Assembly (NCBI GenBank): GCA_021160985.1
Contig: JAGHBN010000174.1
Coordinates: 1 to 5,946, forward strand
DNA: 5,946 bases
Reading direction: 5' to 3'
Origin: Thermococcus sp.
Lineage (GTDB): Archaea; Methanobacteriota_B; Thermococci; Thermococcales; Thermococcaceae
Numbering within the stretch: the first letter of the stretch is position 1; every line of letters begins with the position of its first letter. The notes under the pieces are model-generated. The model saw only the letters and a program-made list of their open reading frames with translations. It was not told where the DNA came from and did no database searches. A program made the translations under genes and the position numbers. Positions 1 to 5,228 of this stretch are shown here, piece by piece.

Positions 1-782
1 GTGTGGGCGAAGGTCTTTGCGGCCCTCTCCACAAAAATCTTCTCGGCCTTCTCTCGGGGAACTTTCACGGATTCATCAACGGTTGATAGGTAGTCCCGCG
101 GGCAGGCCTTTCTCAGGATGTCCCCATAATTGGCCTTTATCCAGTCCGTGAGCTTCAGGTAATATCTCTTGTAATCCTCAAAGAACTGCTCGGTCAATGG
201 CTGGACGAGCATGTATTGGTTAATCACGGCCCTAATCTCACTGGCAGGCGGCACTTTCCTTTTCTTTTCAAGTTCCTCGGCAACTTGGGCCAAGTTCCAT
301 GCTAAAGTCCGGAGCTTCTTGTCCTCCGGGTCAATTGTATAGATGTTGAGCTTGGCGCTCTCCAGGTGCCTCTGATAGACGGGCACGATGAGCTTCCAGA
401 ACTTGCGTGGGCCTCCGGCCGATTTTTTAATATCCAGGATGAGAATGAAGTTTGCAAAGTCGAGTCCAAGGGAACCCGTAAACTCTAGGAGCCTCTTTAT
501 CAGCCTCTGGCGGTACCTCACGGTATCACTCCAGGTCTCACCATAGATCACAAAGAACTCGGCCCCCTCCTCAGGCTCGGTGATGGCAATGACTTTCAGG
601 GCACCCGTGTTCCCATCAACAAAGTTATCGAGGTACTCCCTTTCTATGTCCTCATCTCGATAACTAAAACCCCAGAATTTCGTGAAAATCTCACGGAAGG
701 TTCTAATGGCTTCTTCAGTTTTAGTCTCCTTTTCGAGGCCCTCAAGAACAGCTTTGATTTTCTCGGCTTTATCCCTGACCAT
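1..782 (-). CDS. N-terminal part of a probable fused restriction-modification methylase (Eco57I/type IIG-like), runs off left edge
   Basis: An uninterrupted 260-codon frame starts at the ATG at 782-780 and is still open at base 1, so the C-terminal part, including any methylase domain, lies outside the window. The start follows AGGTGGGAT, a good archaeal ribosome-binding site, with no better upstream start. The visible part matches the pattern I associate with the region ahead of the methylase in type IIG/ISP enzymes: a helical N-terminus (residues 1-50), an alpha/beta segment (60-135) with a hydrophobic strand NFILILD (111-117) and WKLIVPV (129-135), then TIDPEDKKLRTLAWNLA (149-165), resembling the family's 'Id...RTa..L', and VQPLTEQFFEDYKRYY (193-208), resembling the 'vTk.Ff.ey' segment. 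No clear PD-(D/E)xK nuclease triad is visible, and no SAM-binding or NPPY motif falls inside the window. A different large multidomain protein is possible. The EVE gene is divergent from it across 140 bp. Confidence 0.62.
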   Translation of the reverse strand, partial: MVRDKAEKIKAVLEGLEKETKTEEAIRTFREIFTKFWGFSYRDEDIEREYLDNFVDGNTGALKVIAITEPEEGAEFFVIYGETWSDTVRYRQRLIKRLLEFTGSLGLDFANFILILDIKKSAGGPRKFWKLIVPVYQRHLESAKLNIYTIDPEDKKLRTLAWNLAQVAEELEKKRKVPPASEIRAVINQYMLVQPLTEQFFEDYKRYYLKLTDWIKANYGDILRKACPRDYLSTVDESVKVPREKAEKIFVERAAKTFAH

Positions 783-828
783 GGGTATCCCACCTGTTAC
801 TCTACCCAAAGGGATAATTACTAAGTGG

Positions 829-840
829 GGTATTTTAGCG
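829..840 (-). promoter_or_regulatory. Candidate TATA-like element for the left-edge gene
   Basis: Read on the minus strand this is CGCTAAAATACC, an A/T core about 50 bases upstream of the start at 782. A start site 25 bases downstream of it would leave a leader of roughly 25-30 bases containing the AGGTGGGAT ribosome-binding site. A second A/T patch (811-820, TAATTATCCC on the minus strand) is closer, but would place the transcript start almost on the ribosome-binding site. The match to archaeal promoters is weak. Confidence 0.27.
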
Positions 841-878
841 TTGCGGTGAGTGCCGTAAGTCTTGAATTTGAGGGCAAC

Positions 879-887
879 TTATTTATC
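879..887 (+). promoter_or_regulatory. TATA-like box of the EVE gene
   Basis: TTATTTATC lies in the divergent intergenic region about 40 bases before the ATG at 923. Transcription starting about 25 bases downstream (near 908) would give a leader of about 15 bases that just includes the ribosome-binding site GGTGAT at 913-918. This short-leader arrangement is usual in Thermococcales. It also argues against the alternative TTG start at 890, which would lie upstream of the expected transcript start. Confidence 0.45.
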
Positions 888-922
888 TTTTGACGTTCCT
901 ATTCTTTGCATGGGTGATTGGA

Positions 923-1354
923 ATGAGGTATTGGCTCTGCATTACCAACCGCGAGAACTGGGATGTTGTCAAAAAGAAGAACGTCTGGGGCGTGCCAAAG
1001 AGGCACAGGAACACGATGGCCAAAGTTAAACCCGGTGATAGGCTCGTCTTCTACGTCAAGCAGGAGAGGAAGAACAAAGAGATTCTCGAACCCAAGATCG
1101 TTGGCATCTTCGAGGTCGTGAGCGAGCCCTACACGGACTCAAGCAGAATCTTCAAGAGCCCGCCACACCTCAACGAGACTTACCCGCTGAGGATTAAGGT
1201 CAAACCAATAAAGCTCGGCGAGCTCGACTTCAAGCCGCTCATCCCAAAGCTGAAGTTCATCACCAACAAGAAGCGCTGGAGCGGCCACCTGATGGGCAAG
1301 GCGATGAGAGAAATTCCAGAAGAGGATTACAAGCTCATTGAAGGCCTGCTCTGA
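923..1354 (+). CDS. Stand-alone EVE-domain (PUA-like fold) protein, probable modified-nucleotide reader
   Basis: The 143-residue product is essentially one EVE domain (UPF0310 type), very like the Pyrococcus horikoshii PH1033 protein as I remember it. The marks are the opening RYWLCITNRENW (residues 2-13), WGVPKRH (22-28), VKPGDRLVFYV (35-45), PKIVGIFEV (57-65), YPLRIKVKP (87-95), the basic-aromatic KKRW (116-119), and GKAMREIPEEDY (125-136) near the end. EVE domains are PUA/YTH relatives with an aromatic pocket; known members bind modified bases in DNA or RNA, but the ligand of the archaeal stand-alone form is not evident from sequence. The ATG at 923 is chosen because GGTGAT at 913-918 precedes it and the protein then begins as family members do. 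An in-frame TTG at 890 would add 11 residues but lies beside the TATA-like box. The gene is divergent from a probable restriction-modification gene, which may or may not be meaningful. Confidence 0.9.
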   Translation: MRYWLCITNRENWDVVKKKNVWGVPKRHRNTMAKVKPGDRLVFYVKQERKNKEILEPKIVGIFEVVSEPYTDSSRIFKSPPHLNETYPLRIKVKPIKLGELDFKPLIPKLKFITNKKRWSGHLMGKAMREIPEEDYKLIEGLL

Positions 1355-1369
1355 CTTTTTATCATTTTG
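1355..1369 (+). terminator. T-rich tract after the EVE gene
   Basis: CTTTTTATCATTTTG begins right after the stop codon. Archaeal transcripts often end at oligo-T runs without a stem, and this tract has T5 and T4 runs. A small imperfect hairpin (ACTC 1416-1419 with GAGT 1425-1428, then TTTT) lies further downstream and could add to it. The assignment is by position and base content only. Confidence 0.33.
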
Positions 1370-1455
1370 AAGAACAATCCACAAAAAGTTCGAGGTTCCA
1401 TCTAAGTTCTACAAAACTCTTTGCGAGTCGTTTTGGAGTGTTCTTTAAGCATCTA

Positions 1456-1470
1456 AAAGAAAAATTTATT
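1456..1470 (+). promoter_or_regulatory. BRE/TATA promoter of the small-peptide/membrane-protein unit
   Basis: AAAGAAAAATTTATT reads as a purine-rich BRE followed by a TATA box, the best archaeal promoter match in this intergenic stretch. A transcript start about 25 bases downstream, near 1490-1497, would leave a leader of about 30 bases ending in the strong ribosome-binding site AGGAGGTAAT (1511-1520) before the ATG at 1526. The rest of 1370-1455 shows only a weak hairpin and no recognisable gene. Confidence 0.5.
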
Positions 1471-1525
1471 AGGTCATAAAAGGTATAGCAATATTGGCTA
1501 AGTCTGTATTAGGAGGTAATACAAC

Positions 1526-1594
1526 ATGTGGAAGAAACTGCTGAGCTTGATGTTGGGTCTTCTCGGGTTGGGCATGACAGCTTCCAAGAGGTGA
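1526..1594 (+). CDS. 22-residue hydrophobic peptide gene, translationally linked to the downstream membrane protein
   Basis: A tiny frame encodes MWKKLLSLMLGLLGLGMTASKR. It has a basic start (KK at 3-4), a hydrophobic core of about 15 residues rich in Leu and Gly (5-19), and a basic end (KR). Three points support real translation: the near-perfect ribosome-binding site GGAGGT at 1512-1517, eight bases before the ATG; a promoter at the right distance; and the overlap of its last codons and stop (AGAGGTGA, 1587-1594) with the ribosome-binding site of the next gene, whose ATG is eight bases away. The product could be a single membrane-spanning or amphipathic peptide, a secreted signal-type peptide, or a leader whose translation controls the next gene. 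It resembles a signal sequence with no mature protein behind it, so a decayed gene is another option. I recognise no family. Confidence 0.5.
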   Translation: MWKKLLSLMLGLLGLGMTASKR

Positions 1595-1601
1595 CAAACC
1601 T

Positions 1602-2033
1602 ATGAAAATATTCAAACTCACGCCAGATGAAGAAGAAAAGTTCTTTGGGTACCTTCCCCGCTTCATTTTTTATTACCTGTTTCTTTTTGTAATCTTCTGG
1701 TACGGTCTAAGCGTTAAGTCTGCAGAAGAAATTAGGGAAGGAATTCTAAGTGGGGAAACAAGCCCTGGCTTTTTACGTTCCACTCTGATAGCCCTTTTAT
1801 TGCTCGCACTTACGGATGCATACTTGGCGCGGAAAGGAACAAAGTGGAATACCCTAGGAGCGGCACTTTTCATGGTTATTGGGGTGGTTATAATGCTCCT
1901 CGTCGTGATGTACGTTGGGAGAGCTTCCGTGCTGTTTGTTGTGACCCTTATCCTGATTTACATCAACACCCTCCTAAAGGTCAAAGAAGAGTCCCGGCGA
2001 AAAGAGGTCTTTGGATGCCTCAATAAGGTATAA
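1602..2033 (+). CDS. Small four-helix integral membrane protein, function unknown
   Basis: The 143-residue protein has a short charged N-terminus (1-14, rich in Glu and Lys) and four likely membrane segments at about 18-37, 58-76, 83-104 and 107-126. It ends in a charged tail (127-135). No enzymatic or transporter motif is visible, and I recognise no family. The ATG at 1602 follows GAGGTGA (1588-1594), which overlaps the stop of the 22-residue peptide gene, so the two are probably one transcript with coupled translation. Sampled 60-base stretches of this gene are about 38-42% G+C, against 50% in the EVE gene and 62% in the right-edge gene. That may reflect hydrophobic codons or a different origin. 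Two small shadow frames inside it are not genes. It may be an immunity-like, exporter-like or regulatory partner of the peptide, but that is speculation. Confidence 0.8.
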   Translation: MKIFKLTPDEEEKFFGYLPRFIFYYLFLFVIFWYGLSVKSAEEIREGILSGETSPGFLRSTLIALLLLALTDAYLARKGTKWNTLGAALFMVIGVVIMLLVVMYVGRASVLFVVTLILIYINTLLKVKEESRRKEVFGCLNKV

Positions 2034-2043
2034 CAACTTTGAT

Positions 2044-2067
2044 AAAAAAAGTTTCATAACTTGAAAC
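2044..2067 (-). terminator. Hairpin plus T7 tract ending the DUF531-signal peptidase transcript
   Basis: On the minus strand GTTTCA, a five-base loop AGTTA and TGAAAC form a perfect 6-bp stem (2067-2051), followed at once by seven T's (2050-2044). This resembles a bacterial-type intrinsic terminator with a weak stem; in archaea the T run alone is often enough. It lies about 60 bases past the stop of the signal peptidase gene. In the plus direction the stem is preceded by A's, not followed by T's, so it serves only the minus-strand unit. Confidence 0.55.
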
Positions 2068-2100
2068 AAAGCCCTCCACTTCGTGGGTTTGAATGTTTAG

Positions 2101-2127
2101 GAAGAGGGCAGAAACGCCCCTCTCTTC
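2101..2127. repeat. Imperfect inverted repeat between convergent genes
   Basis: GAAGAG (2101-2106) pairs exactly with CTCTTC (2122-2127), and the interior can add GGGC/GCCC pairs with a small bulge around an A-rich loop. The hairpin ends one base from the signal peptidase stop codon (2131-2129). It may protect the 3' end of a transcript or aid termination of either convergent unit; there is no T run directly beside it. Confidence 0.45.
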
Positions 2128-2128
2128 A

Positions 2129-2599
2129 TTACAGGTGCTCCCTGATCCAGAGGGGAATAAGGCCGATCTTGGGGAAAACCATGACCGCTTTGGCCTCCAC
2201 CGCGTAGTAGGGGACACAGGGAACGCCGCCATAGGGAGTTGGATAGAGCCGGTACTCGCTCCAGTCCGGTACCGGGTTGTTATCGCCCCACGTGACGAAG
2301 CACTTCTCAAGTTTTCCCCCGAGATTGACGGTTTTAATCTCCCTCACCCTGTGGATTATCGGATAACTGTACATGGGAGCATTGTATACAATGACATCAC
2401 CCACGTGGATGTCCTCCGGGGACGCTGACTTGAGCAGGACAACGTCCCCCCTATAGAAAACGGGCTCCATCGAGCCGCTTATGACAATAACGAGGGGTGA
2501 GTCCGTGCCCATCACGACTTTGAGGCCATAGTTAATCCCCGCGACTACTAAGATTGCGATAAAAAACCACGCTACGTCTTTTTTCCAGCCTTCGTCCAT
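2129..2599 (-). CDS. Archaeal signal peptidase I (S26B, Sec11-like)
   Basis: This 156-residue membrane protease cleaves signal peptides from Sec-exported proteins on the outer face of the membrane. A short N-terminus is followed by one membrane helix (about 9-31). Next comes the catalytic serine in ISGSMEP (Ser43), the hydrophobic box VGDVIVYNAP (66-75), the catalytic histidine in PIIHRV (His83), and GDNNPVPD with Asp106 and Asp112. His in place of the bacterial general-base Lys is the hallmark of the archaeal/ER-type branch. The C-terminus (about 140-156) is hydrophobic and may dock on the membrane. The length is normal for the archaeal group. The ATG at 2599 follows GGAGG at a seven-base spacing and lies inside the end of the DUF531 gene, overlapping it by 28 bp in another frame, so the two are co-transcribed and probably translationally coupled. 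Confidence 0.93.
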   Translation of the reverse strand: MDEGWKKDVAWFFIAILVVAGINYGLKVVMGTDSPLVIVISGSMEPVFYRGDVVLLKSASPEDIHVGDVIVYNAPMYSYPIIHRVREIKTVNLGGKLEKCFVTWGDNNPVPDWSEYRLYPTPYGGVPCVPYYAVEAKAVMVFPKIGLIPLWIREHL

Positions 2600-3123
2600 C
2601 TCAGCGCCTCCATCAGCGTTGTGATCTTAGCTGGGATTGCACCTATCGCAGTGCATGTCTCAAGACTTATCCGCTTGCCCGTTATATCCATGTGATACCG
2701 TGCCAACTTAAAGATTTCTCTCGGAAGGCCGTGCCTGCCGAGGCCGACCAGGAGGAGGAAGCTCTCACCGGAAAGGGCCCTTTCTGCGAGTTCAAGGGGC
2801 GTTATCTCTTTTTCTTCCAAAGGTTTTCTAGTGGTTGCTACAACCGTGCCAAACTGGGCGGGAAAGCCTTTTTTTGGAAAGTCCAGCAGGTGGAAGCGGT
2901 TTTTCTCGGCAAGCTCCAAAAGGTAGGTTCCGCCCTCTCCGATCGTAGTGTGGGCGGAAACCTCCTGAGCAACGTCCAATGGCTTGCCCTTCAGCGGGAA
3001 CCCCACTAAAGCGAGATGAAAGCCGAAAGCATGGGCTATCGGGCCGGCCCTTGCTATTGCCCTCAGATGGGCCTCGTGGAGCTTTCGAGCGTCGTATGTG
3101 TTATATAGGGCAAGGGTCAGCAT
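2572..3123 (-). CDS. DUF531 family protein with SPOUT methyltransferase-like motifs
   Basis: The 183-residue product begins MLTLALYNTYDARKLHEAHL and looks like the archaeal DUF531 family (family name from memory). Its most distinctive part is C-terminal: LLLVGLGRHGLP (123-134), then HMDITGKRISLETCTA (144-159) and IGAIPAKI (160-167). A hydrophobic strand leading into a Gly-rich 'G.GrhGLP.ei' loop, followed by a second conserved loop with 'SLET' near the end, is how trefoil-knot SPOUT RNA methyltransferases bind SAM. I infer that fold; no substrate can be read from the sequence. The N-terminal part (1-45) suggests a Rossmann-like strand-helix unit, with aliphatic stretches at 3-6 and 37-41. The ATG at 3123 is directly preceded by GGTGGTGAT, a strong ribosome-binding site. 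It is the first gene of a minus-strand pair with signal peptidase and is divergent from the helical-repeat gene. Confidence 0.78.
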   Translation of the reverse strand: MLTLALYNTYDARKLHEAHLRAIARAGPIAHAFGFHLALVGFPLKGKPLDVAQEVSAHTTIGEGGTYLLELAEKNRFHLLDFPKKGFPAQFGTVVATTRKPLEEKEITPLELAERALSGESFLLLVGLGRHGLPREIFKLARYHMDITGKRISLETCTAIGAIPAKITTLMEALRWTKAGKKT

Positions 3124-3151
3124 ATCACCACCGTGAACAGTTTCCGGGAAC

Positions 3152-3179
3152 CCTTATAAACGGTTACGGAGCATATAAG
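3152..3179. promoter_or_regulatory. Divergent promoter region with a shared TTATAA core
   Basis: The 71 bases between the DUF531 start (3123) and the helical-repeat gene start (3195) hold two TATA-like elements. The palindrome TTATAA (3154-3159) reads CTTATAAAC on plus and GTTTATAAG on minus. It stands about 33 bases from the minus-strand ATG and about 39 from the plus-strand ATG, so it could serve both, giving leaders of roughly 8-14 bases. CATATAAG (3172-3179) is a second core; it suits only the minus strand, being too close to the plus-strand ATG. Which one is used cannot be settled by eye. Confidence 0.5.
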
Positions 3180-3194
3180 ACAATAGTGATGAAT

Positions 3195-4283
3195 ATGGAT
3201 TTGTACGATGATGTGCTCGTTCTTGCTTCCAAGGGGCTCTTCGAAGAAGCTCTGGAGGCTGCGGATGAGATAGGAGATCCTTTTGAGAGGACAGATGCCC
3301 TTATCGAGGTGGCGTTTAAGGCAAAAGACGGGCGAAAGGATATTATCCCGCACATTCTTGAGAAAATACATAAATCACTCAAGAAAGTCAAAGATCCCTC
3401 TGACAGGGTCTATCTGTACTCCAAACTCGCCCGGTTCCACGCCACCATCGGAAACGGGGATGAATCCGCTGAACTCTTTGATCGGGCGGCGGAGGAGATT
3501 ACGAGGATAAAAAACGATGGTGAGAGAGCAATAGCGATGGCTATCCTGGCCCAGAATCTGGCGTTGACGGGCTTCGTAGATGAGGCCATGGAGACGTTTA
3601 ACGAAGCGTTTGATGCCATTATTTCAGCGGAGATGGATTATCGGGCAAAGCTCGACGTTATAGCCGAGGTAGGGAGCCTAATTGAAAGTGCAGGGGACAG
3701 TCTTGAGTCGCGGGATGCAATACGGTTCTATGAGATGGCATTTGACATATTTGACAAACTCAGAATAAGCCACCGGGCGGCTGACGTTGAGAAGAAGCTT
3801 AAAATGGCGAGGACGCTCTATTATCATGGCTCTCCGGAGATCAGGGAGGCCCTTCTGGAGGGGAAATACAACTACGCCCTTAAACTGGTGGAGAAGCGTT
3901 ACAGGGATCCTCAGGAAAGGTTCATAGCCATGCTCGAAATTGCTAGCTGGCTGAAGCAGATAGGCGTTCCCGAGTACCTGGACGTGCTGGAGGAAGCCTT
4001 CAAGCTGTTCGAGAAGATAGGCCTCTCCGAAACCAACGTCCAGCGGGCTGCGGCGATTCTCAGCGGCATGGGGGAACTTGAAAAGGCCCTTAAGTTTGCG
4101 ATTGAGATAAAGGATCCAGAGGGAAGAGACAACGCTCTTGCCGCGATCTCCCTCAAGCTGGCTGAGAGAAAAGACTTTTTAGAAGCCAGAGAAGTTGCGA
4201 AGCTTATAGGAAATTCCATGCTCAGGGCTAGGCTCCTCGAGGAGATAGCAAAAATAGAAAAAGAGGTTGGGTGGGAGCCATGA
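3195..4283 (+). CDS. Alpha-helical repeat (TPR-like) protein
   Basis: The 362-residue protein is built almost wholly of helical hairpins. A recurring unit of the form 'AL..A..I.DP..R..AL..IA' appears at about 19-42, 101-121, 228-252 and 298-322, with 'eA...f..A' helices between (for example 130-139 and 261-270). Such repeats act as scaffolds for protein partners, and no catalytic motif or membrane segment is seen, so it is likely cytoplasmic. The start is taken at the ATG at 3195, preceded by GTGAT (3186-3190); an ATG at 3189 would add two residues. The frame stays open upstream to 2979, but that stretch lies antisense to DUF531 and upstream of the promoter, and its translation lacks repeats. 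The stop overlaps the next gene's start (ATGA, 4280-4283), so it is the first gene of an operon with the dipeptidase. Its partner is unknown. Confidence 0.82.
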   Translation: MDLYDDVLVLASKGLFEEALEAADEIGDPFERTDALIEVAFKAKDGRKDIIPHILEKIHKSLKKVKDPSDRVYLYSKLARFHATIGNGDESAELFDRAAEEITRIKNDGERAIAMAILAQNLALTGFVDEAMETFNEAFDAIISAEMDYRAKLDVIAEVGSLIESAGDSLESRDAIRFYEMAFDIFDKLRISHRAADVEKKLKMARTLYYHGSPEIREALLEGKYNYALKLVEKRYRDPQERFIAMLEIASWLKQIGVPEYLDVLEEAFKLFEKIGLSETNVQRAAAILSGMGELEKALKFAIEIKDPEGRDNALAAISLKLAERKDFLEAREVAKLIGNSMLRARLLEEIAKIEKEVGWEP

Positions 4284-5218
4284 TGGGAATTTTCGATGCG
4301 CATTCCGACCTCCCCACTTTAGTCTGGGAAGAAAGGGCGAAAGGGAAGACCAGGGTTCTTGAGTCCCATTTCGAGGAATTCTTTGGCGACTACGTGAAGG
4401 CAAGGGTGGCCTCTGTATGGACCCCTACCGATAAGAGGCCCCTTGCCCTCAGGTATGCTTTGGAGGCCATTGCGAGGCTGAAAAACGACGTTGCCGAGAG
4501 TTCGAGGCTTGAGATCGTCACTTCAGTCGAAGGAATGAAGGGGGCAATAGGGGAAGGGAGAGTGGCCCTCTGGGTCGGTATGGAAGGTGGAGAGCCAATA
4601 GAGAGCCTCGATGTCTTGGAGATTTTTTACAATCTTGGACTGAGAGTCCTAACGCTCACATGGAGCTTGAGAAACCAGATCGGGGACGGCGTATTCGAGA
4701 GGACAAACGGTGGGCTCACTAACTTCGGTGTGGAGGTAGTTGGGAAGGCCGAGGAACTTGGTATACTCCTAGATCTCAGTCATATAAACGAAGCCGGCTT
4801 CTGGGACACCTTGGACGTGACATCGTTTCCGGTAATAGCTTCCCACTCAAACGCAAAGGCCCTTTGTGACAATCCGCGGAATCTAACGGATGAACAGTTG
4901 AAGGCCATAGCAGAGAGAAACGGCGTTGTCGGGGCTGTTGCAATACCAAGCTTCGTTGACAAAGAAAAGCCGACCATCGAGAAGTACGTTGAACATATCG
5001 GCTACATGGTCGACTTGGTCGGCTACAAACATGTTGGGCTAGGCTTTGACTTCGTTTACTACCTCAAAGGGTGGAGCGGAAAAAGCGTGAAAGGCCTTGA
5101 GAACGAGGCGGGGATACCGCGTTTGATCGAGCTTCTCCAGGAGAGATTCAGCGAGAAAGAGGTTGAGGCGATAACCTTTGGGAACTTCCGGCGGGTGTTT
5201 GAAGACGTTGTTGGGTGA
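4280..5218 (+). CDS. M19-family metallodipeptidase (membrane/renal dipeptidase-like), probably cytoplasmic
   Basis: The 312-residue protein is a zinc-dependent dipeptidase of the amidohydrolase (TIM-barrel) fold. All the metal-site motifs are visible: FDAHSD (His8, Asp10), VGMEGGEP (Glu102, the bridging carboxylate), LLDLSH (His168), IASHSNA (His189) and HVGLGFD (Asp257). LTLTWSLRNQIGDG (124-137) and NPRNLTDEQ (198-206) are also typical. There is no signal peptide or anchor despite the family's 'membrane' name, so it probably hydrolyses dipeptides in the cytoplasm. Compared with animal enzymes, 'EGGH' reads EGGE and 'LTH' reads LTW; I believe such variants are normal among prokaryotic members. 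The ATG at 4280 overlaps the upstream stop (ATGA) and follows GGTG at 4270-4273 with a six-base gap. Alternatives are ATG 4283 and GTG 4271. It is the middle gene of a three-gene run. Confidence 0.92.
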   Translation: MMGIFDAHSDLPTLVWEERAKGKTRVLESHFEEFFGDYVKARVASVWTPTDKRPLALRYALEAIARLKNDVAESSRLEIVTSVEGMKGAIGEGRVALWVGMEGGEPIESLDVLEIFYNLGLRVLTLTWSLRNQIGDGVFERTNGGLTNFGVEVVGKAEELGILLDLSHINEAGFWDTLDVTSFPVIASHSNAKALCDNPRNLTDEQLKAIAERNGVVGAVAIPSFVDKEKPTIEKYVEHIGYMVDLVGYKHVGLGFDFVYYLKGWSGKSVKGLENEAGIPRLIELLQERFSEKEVEAITFGNFRRVFEDVVG

Positions 5219-5222
5219 TGAT
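5214..5222 (+). promoter_or_regulatory. Ribosome-binding site overlapping the dipeptidase stop codon
   Basis: GGTGATGAT contains the dipeptidase stop TGA (5216-5218) and lies six bases before the ATG at 5229. It matches the 3' end of archaeal 16S rRNA well. It fixes the start of the methyltransferase gene and makes re-initiation by ribosomes ending the dipeptidase likely. Confidence 0.7.
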
Positions 5223-5228
5223 GTCAAA

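Noticed and set aside
890..922. TTG start adding 11 hydrophobic residues (MTFLFFAWVIG) to the EVE protein
   Set aside because: It overlaps the expected promoter and transcript start, and family members begin at the RYW.CITN strand with no leader.
2093..2428. Plus-strand 111-residue open frame
   Set aside because: It is antisense to the signal peptidase gene, whose catalytic motifs are complete; no ribosome-binding site or recognisable domain.
3186..3192. GTGATGA as a C box of a guide RNA
   Set aside because: No CTGA box follows at a suitable distance; the motif acts as the ribosome-binding site for 3195.
2979..3194. Upstream extension of the helical-repeat frame by about 72 residues
   Set aside because: It lies antisense to the DUF531 start and upstream of the TATA core, and its translation shows no helical-repeat pattern. 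The ribosome-binding site points to 3195.
3911..4303. Minus-strand 130-residue open frame, rich in Ser and Ala
   Set aside because: It is a shadow of the helical-repeat gene: the Ser/Ala-rich composition is what reversed Glu/Ala/Leu codons give. No start signals.
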